Below are positions 61,460-64,000 of a stretch of DNA of 64,000 bases, piece by piece. Source of the DNA: Candidatus Brachybacter algidus. Its GTDB lineage: Bacteria; Bacteroidota; Bacteroidia; Chitinophagales; Saprospiraceae. The translations under genes and the position numbers were made by a program. The notes beneath the pieces were generated by a model. The model saw nothing but the letters and a program-made list of their open reading frames with translations. It searched no databases and was not told the DNA's origin. Location of the stretch: positions 558,001 through 622,000 of the forward strand of contig JADJSK010000002.1 of the NCBI GenBank assembly GCA_016711705.1, in the 5' to 3' direction. Position 1 is the stretch's first letter, and each line of letters begins with the position of its first letter.

Positions 61460-64000
61460 ATGAAGCATTTTATCCTATTCATTTTCATAGCTTTTTTCGC
61501 TGTGAATTCATTTTCTCAAGCGCTACCCAAAGGTATGAACTATCAGGCAGTGGCCAGAGACCAAAAAGGTCAGGTAATCGCCAATGAAGACATTGAATTA
61601 AAAATCGAATTAACTAGCCTGCAGTCCGGGCATGAAAAAATCTATTACTCTGAAAGTCATAATGTGACTACCAATCTTCTTGGTCTTTTTTCTTTGACTA
61701 TTGGAGAAGGCAAATCTGAAAAGGGCGGCTATGATTTAATACCTTGGTCTACTGAAGATATATTTATGAATGTTTCAATAGGGGACAAAGCTACACAATC
61801 ATTTACCAACATTAGCAGCAGTAAACTATTGGCAGTGCCATATGCATACTATGCTGTTACTGCCTCACAGATCTTGGGAGGAGATGAGATTGAAACCAGG
61901 GGAAGTGACGAAGCTTGGATGCTGGCAGGAAATCTCACCGCAGGCAAGCCAAAGGCTAAGCTGGGAACAAGAGATTGTGCTGATGTAGTGGTAATCACGA
62001 ATAGTATTGAAAGGATGCGTATACAATGTGATGGCAATATTTCAATGGAGAATAACCTCACAGTTAAAAATGACTTGGAAGTTCAAAATGATATGAGCGT
62101 TTGGGCTGATGTTATTTTAAATTCAAACTATAAAAATAAGCTTTCACAGACAATCAATAATGGACCATTCTCGGTTTTAAATAGATCAGCGACATATCTG
62201 TCAGGCTCGCTTACTGTAGATCTGAACACCTGGCTAAAAAGCAGGTTAAGGGTAGACCTTCGGACAGATCTTAATGATTCATTATTTGTAAATAATGGTG
62301 CACCAACATACCTAACAGGTTTGCTGACTGTTGACAAAAAGACATGGCTCAAAAACAGATTGAGAGTAGACCTTAGAACGGATCTTAATGATTCATTGTA
62401 TGTTAATAATGGAGCTCCAACTTATTTAACAGGGAAACTTACTGTTGATCTTGCTACTTGGCTAAAAAATACTTTGAGAGTAGATGGCATTACGGATCTA
62501 AACGCTGCATTGAATGTCAATAATATGGCACCTACATATTTGAGCGGAACACTTACTGTAGACAAAAGAACATGGCTTAAAAACAGATTAAATGTTGATC
62601 TTAGAACGGATCTTAACGATTCATTGAACGTCAACAATATGGCTCCAACATTATTGACAGGTACTTTACAGGTTAATAAGTTTTCTACTTTTAAGGATCA
62701 GGTTTTACTTGATAATCCATCTTTCCAATCTACAAGCATCAGTACCGGAGCTCTGGTAGTAAATGGTGGCGTTGGTATTGGTAAAAATCTTTGGATCGGA
62801 GGAGAATTTCATACGCTCGGTCCGGTTAAGTTGGAATCTACTCTAGATGTTCAAGGTGCAGCCAATTTCTTTGGAACATTAACTGGTCATAAGTTTACAG
62901 AATTAAAAGCCGGATTAAGAGTTCGCGGTGCGACAAAATTAGATTCAATTCTTACAGTGGATGGCGCAACTACGCTTAATACGACATTAAATGTATTAGG
63001 TACCACTACAACAAAAGCAATTAATGCCAATGGTCAGGTGACAATCTCGGCTGCATTGGGAACCGACGAAGGAAATTATGGCGCACATCCATTACGAGTA
63101 GAGGGAAGTGGACAAGGAATAGCAATAAAATTAACTGCAGGAACTCCTGATAATGGAAGTAATTTTGTAACTTTTTATAATGGTTCCGGAAATCCGGTAG
63201 GCGCAATTCAAGGAGAAACAGCAGCAGAAGTTGCCTCAGATCCTGAATTTATTTTCAATCAGGCTATTCTAATCGCAACTGAAGTTACAGCGGGTATTAA
63301 TATTGGTCTTTCACTTATTCCTGTTGTAGTAGCTGGACTTGTTGCTTCGACTGGTCCATGCGGTGCATGTATTGGTATGGCAGCAGCAGATTTAGCACTG
63401 GCCACTGCAAATTTAATTGCATTTAATGTTTTTGCATTTGAGAATTTAGGAGTTAGCTACTCATCTGGATCTGCTGATTACGCAGAATGGTTGGAACGTG
63501 CTAATCCTTCAGAAAGAATTTCTGCAGGCGAAATCGTAGGAGTTACTGGAGGAAAGATTTCTAAAAATACAGTGAAAGCGCATCAATTAATGGTGATTTC
63601 CACTAAGCCTGCTGTCCTTGGTAACGTGCCAAAAGAAGGAACAGAACAACTATATGAAAAAGTAGCTTTCATGGGTCAAATTCCTGTTAGAGTAAAAGGC
63701 CTAGTGCTTACAGGAGATTATATTCTTCCTTCAGGATTAAATGATGGTCAAGGAATTGCGGTTTCTCCTGATGATATAAAGGTTACACAATATAAAGAAA
63801 TTGTGGGGGTTGCTTGGTCTGCTTCTTTAAACACAAATGGTATTTCTGTAGTTAATATGGCTATCGGTTTGAATTCTAATGATATGGCAAGATTGGTAGA
63901 GAAGCATGATATTAGAATTTCAGAAATGGAAAACAAATACAAATCTTTAGAAAATCGTATTACTGCAATTGAAGATGGAACTATTGCTGATCCTAAGAAA
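61460..64000 (+). CDS. Tail-fibre-like repetitive surface protein, 3' end outside window
   Basis: 847 codons are open to the window end without stop. Start ATG 61460: signal peptide KHFILFIFIAFFAVNSFSQA. N-terminal domain PKGMNYQAVARDQKGQVIAN and LLAVPYAYYA, a beta-sandwich widespread at the start of Bacteroidota fibre-like proteins. Residues 245-396: four 38-residue repeats. Residues 410-560: irregular beta repeats with LTVDGATTLNTTLNV-type units. A hydrophobic stretch (about 600-660) includes LIPVVVAGLVASTGPCGACI. Then SADYAEWLERANPSERISAG...PAVLGN, which resembles the Peptidase_G2 (IMC self-cleaving) domain of phage tail fibres, and a final coiled coil (RISEMENKYKSLENRITAIE). No sorting tail is seen within the window. 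Confidence 0.85.
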   Translation, partial: MKHFILFIFIAFFAVNSFSQALPKGMNYQAVARDQKGQVIANEDIELKIELTSLQSGHEKIYYSESHNVTTNLLGLFSLTIGEGKSEKGGYDLIPWSTEDIFMNVSIGDKATQSFTNISSSKLLAVPYAYYAVTASQILGGDEIETRGSDEAWMLAGNLTAGKPKAKLGTRDCADVVVITNSIERMRIQCDGNISMENNLTVKNDLEVQNDMSVWADVILNSNYKNKLSQTINNGPFSVLNRSATYLSGSLTVDLNTWLKSRLRVDLRTDLNDSLFVNNGAPTYLTGLLTVDKKTWLKNRLRVDLRTDLNDSLYVNNGAPTYLTGKLTVDLATWLKNTLRVDGITDLNAALNVNNMAPTYLSGTLTVDKRTWLKNRLNVDLRTDLNDSLNVNNMAPTLLTGTLQVNKFSTFKDQVLLDNPSFQSTSISTGALVVNGGVGIGKNLWIGGEFHTLGPVKLESTLDVQGAANFFGTLTGHKFTELKAGLRVRGATKLDSILTVDGATTLNTTLNVLGTTTTKAINANGQVTISAALGTDEGNYGAHPLRVEGSGQGIAIKLTAGTPDNGSNFVTFYNGSGNPVGAIQGETAAEVASDPEFIFNQAILIATEVTAGINIGLSLIPVVVAGLVASTGPCGACIGMAAADLALATANLIAFNVFAFENLGVSYSSGSADYAEWLERANPSERISAGEIVGVTGGKISKNTVKAHQLMVISTKPAVLGNVPKEGTEQLYEKVAFMGQIPVRVKGLVLTGDYILPSGLNDGQGIAVSPDDIKVTQYKEIVGVAWSASLNTNGISVVNMAIGLNSNDMARLVEKHDIRISEMENKYKSLENRITAIEDGTIADPKK
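62192..62647 (+). repeat. Four coding tandem repeats of 114 bp
   Basis: Each unit codes for 38 residues of the pattern TYL-GxLTVD-xTWLK-xLRVD followed by xTDLNxxLxVNNxAP. A fifth, diverged unit begins at 62648. Units 2 and 4 share KKTWLKNR/KRTWLKNR and units 1 and 3 share LNTWLKSR/LATWLKNT, so a two-unit duplication is likely. Confidence 0.9.

Noticed and set aside
62128..62637. Possible CRISPR-like or antisense structure over the 114-bp repeats
   Set aside because: Repeats are long, contiguous, in frame and protein-coding; there are no spacers. The minus-strand frames are their shadows.
1..64000. tRNA, rRNA, insertion sequences, integrase or prophage
   Set aside because: I looked for TTCGAATC-type T-loops, rRNA motifs, transposase DDE patterns and terminal repeats around them and found none; the only transposon-like object is the palindromic element without a gene.

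Overview
The window looks like a chromosome segment from an uncultured member of the Bacteroidota, most likely a Saprospiraceae-like lineage. It is AT-rich. At least six genes end in a type IX secretion (T9SS) sorting tail of the form YPNP-TSG...LY.I...KM.KSGKLI. Several gene families typical of the phylum are present: a GNAT-nitrilase fusion, DUF1080 with a sugar isomerase, WG-repeat lipoproteins and HYR-type repeats. One promoter fits the phylum consensus TTG-N20-TAnnTTTG. I see no rRNA, tRNA, CRISPR array, transposase or prophage. The assignment rests on gene content read by eye; no database was searched.

Layout. 0-9 kb: a PhnA-like zinc protein, a SAP/DUF6434 protein, and three T9SS-exported proteins on the minus strand. 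Two of these are tandem duplicates with mosaic divergence. 9.5-23.8 kb: a degraded stretch. It holds an ArsR repressor with a clear promoter/operator next to a truncated SRPBCC gene, then decayed copies of a VOC protein, an alpha/beta hydrolase, a serine hydrolase with a MarR regulator, a second SRPBCC gene, an FG-GAP T9SS protein, PhzF and several unknowns. A few intact genes are interspersed. 24-30.6 kb: a 1935-residue adhesin-like protein (ice-binding-like N-terminus, 18 HYR-type repeats, T9SS tail), with an AraC-type regulator upstream. 31-48.6 kb: a housekeeping and accessory mix of Mrr restriction endonuclease, DUF1080 plus isomerase, GNAT, ClC antiporter, a six-hairpin-glycosidase-like protein, ArsR, methyltransferase, cold shock protein, GNAT-nitrilase, SRPBCC, DUF2254, Cu+ P-type ATPase and M14 peptidase. 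49-60.3 kb: PaaZ, enoyl-CoA hydratase and YdeI; a methyltransferase; a TPR protein; an Nramp transporter fused to a universal stress protein domain behind an MntR/DtxR-like operator; SulP transporter plus beta-carbonic anhydrase; adenine deaminase. 60.9-64 kb: a small T9SS protein, then a tail-fibre-like repeat protein that runs off the window.

How the genes fit together. The exported proteins point to a surface-attached or particle-associated life. PaaZ with the hydratase belongs to aerobic phenylacetyl-CoA degradation, whose other genes are not in the window. SulP with carbonic anhydrase is a plausible bicarbonate uptake pair. The Cu-ATPase and Nramp cover metal balance.

Two themes cut across the window. 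Frameshifts are dense before about 24 kb and rare afterwards; some lie at homopolymers and could be sequence error, but genes with many lesions look truly decayed. Intergenic spaces carry several families of short dispersed repeats, including a 210-265 bp palindromic element present in two opposite-facing copies, each placed directly behind a stop codon.
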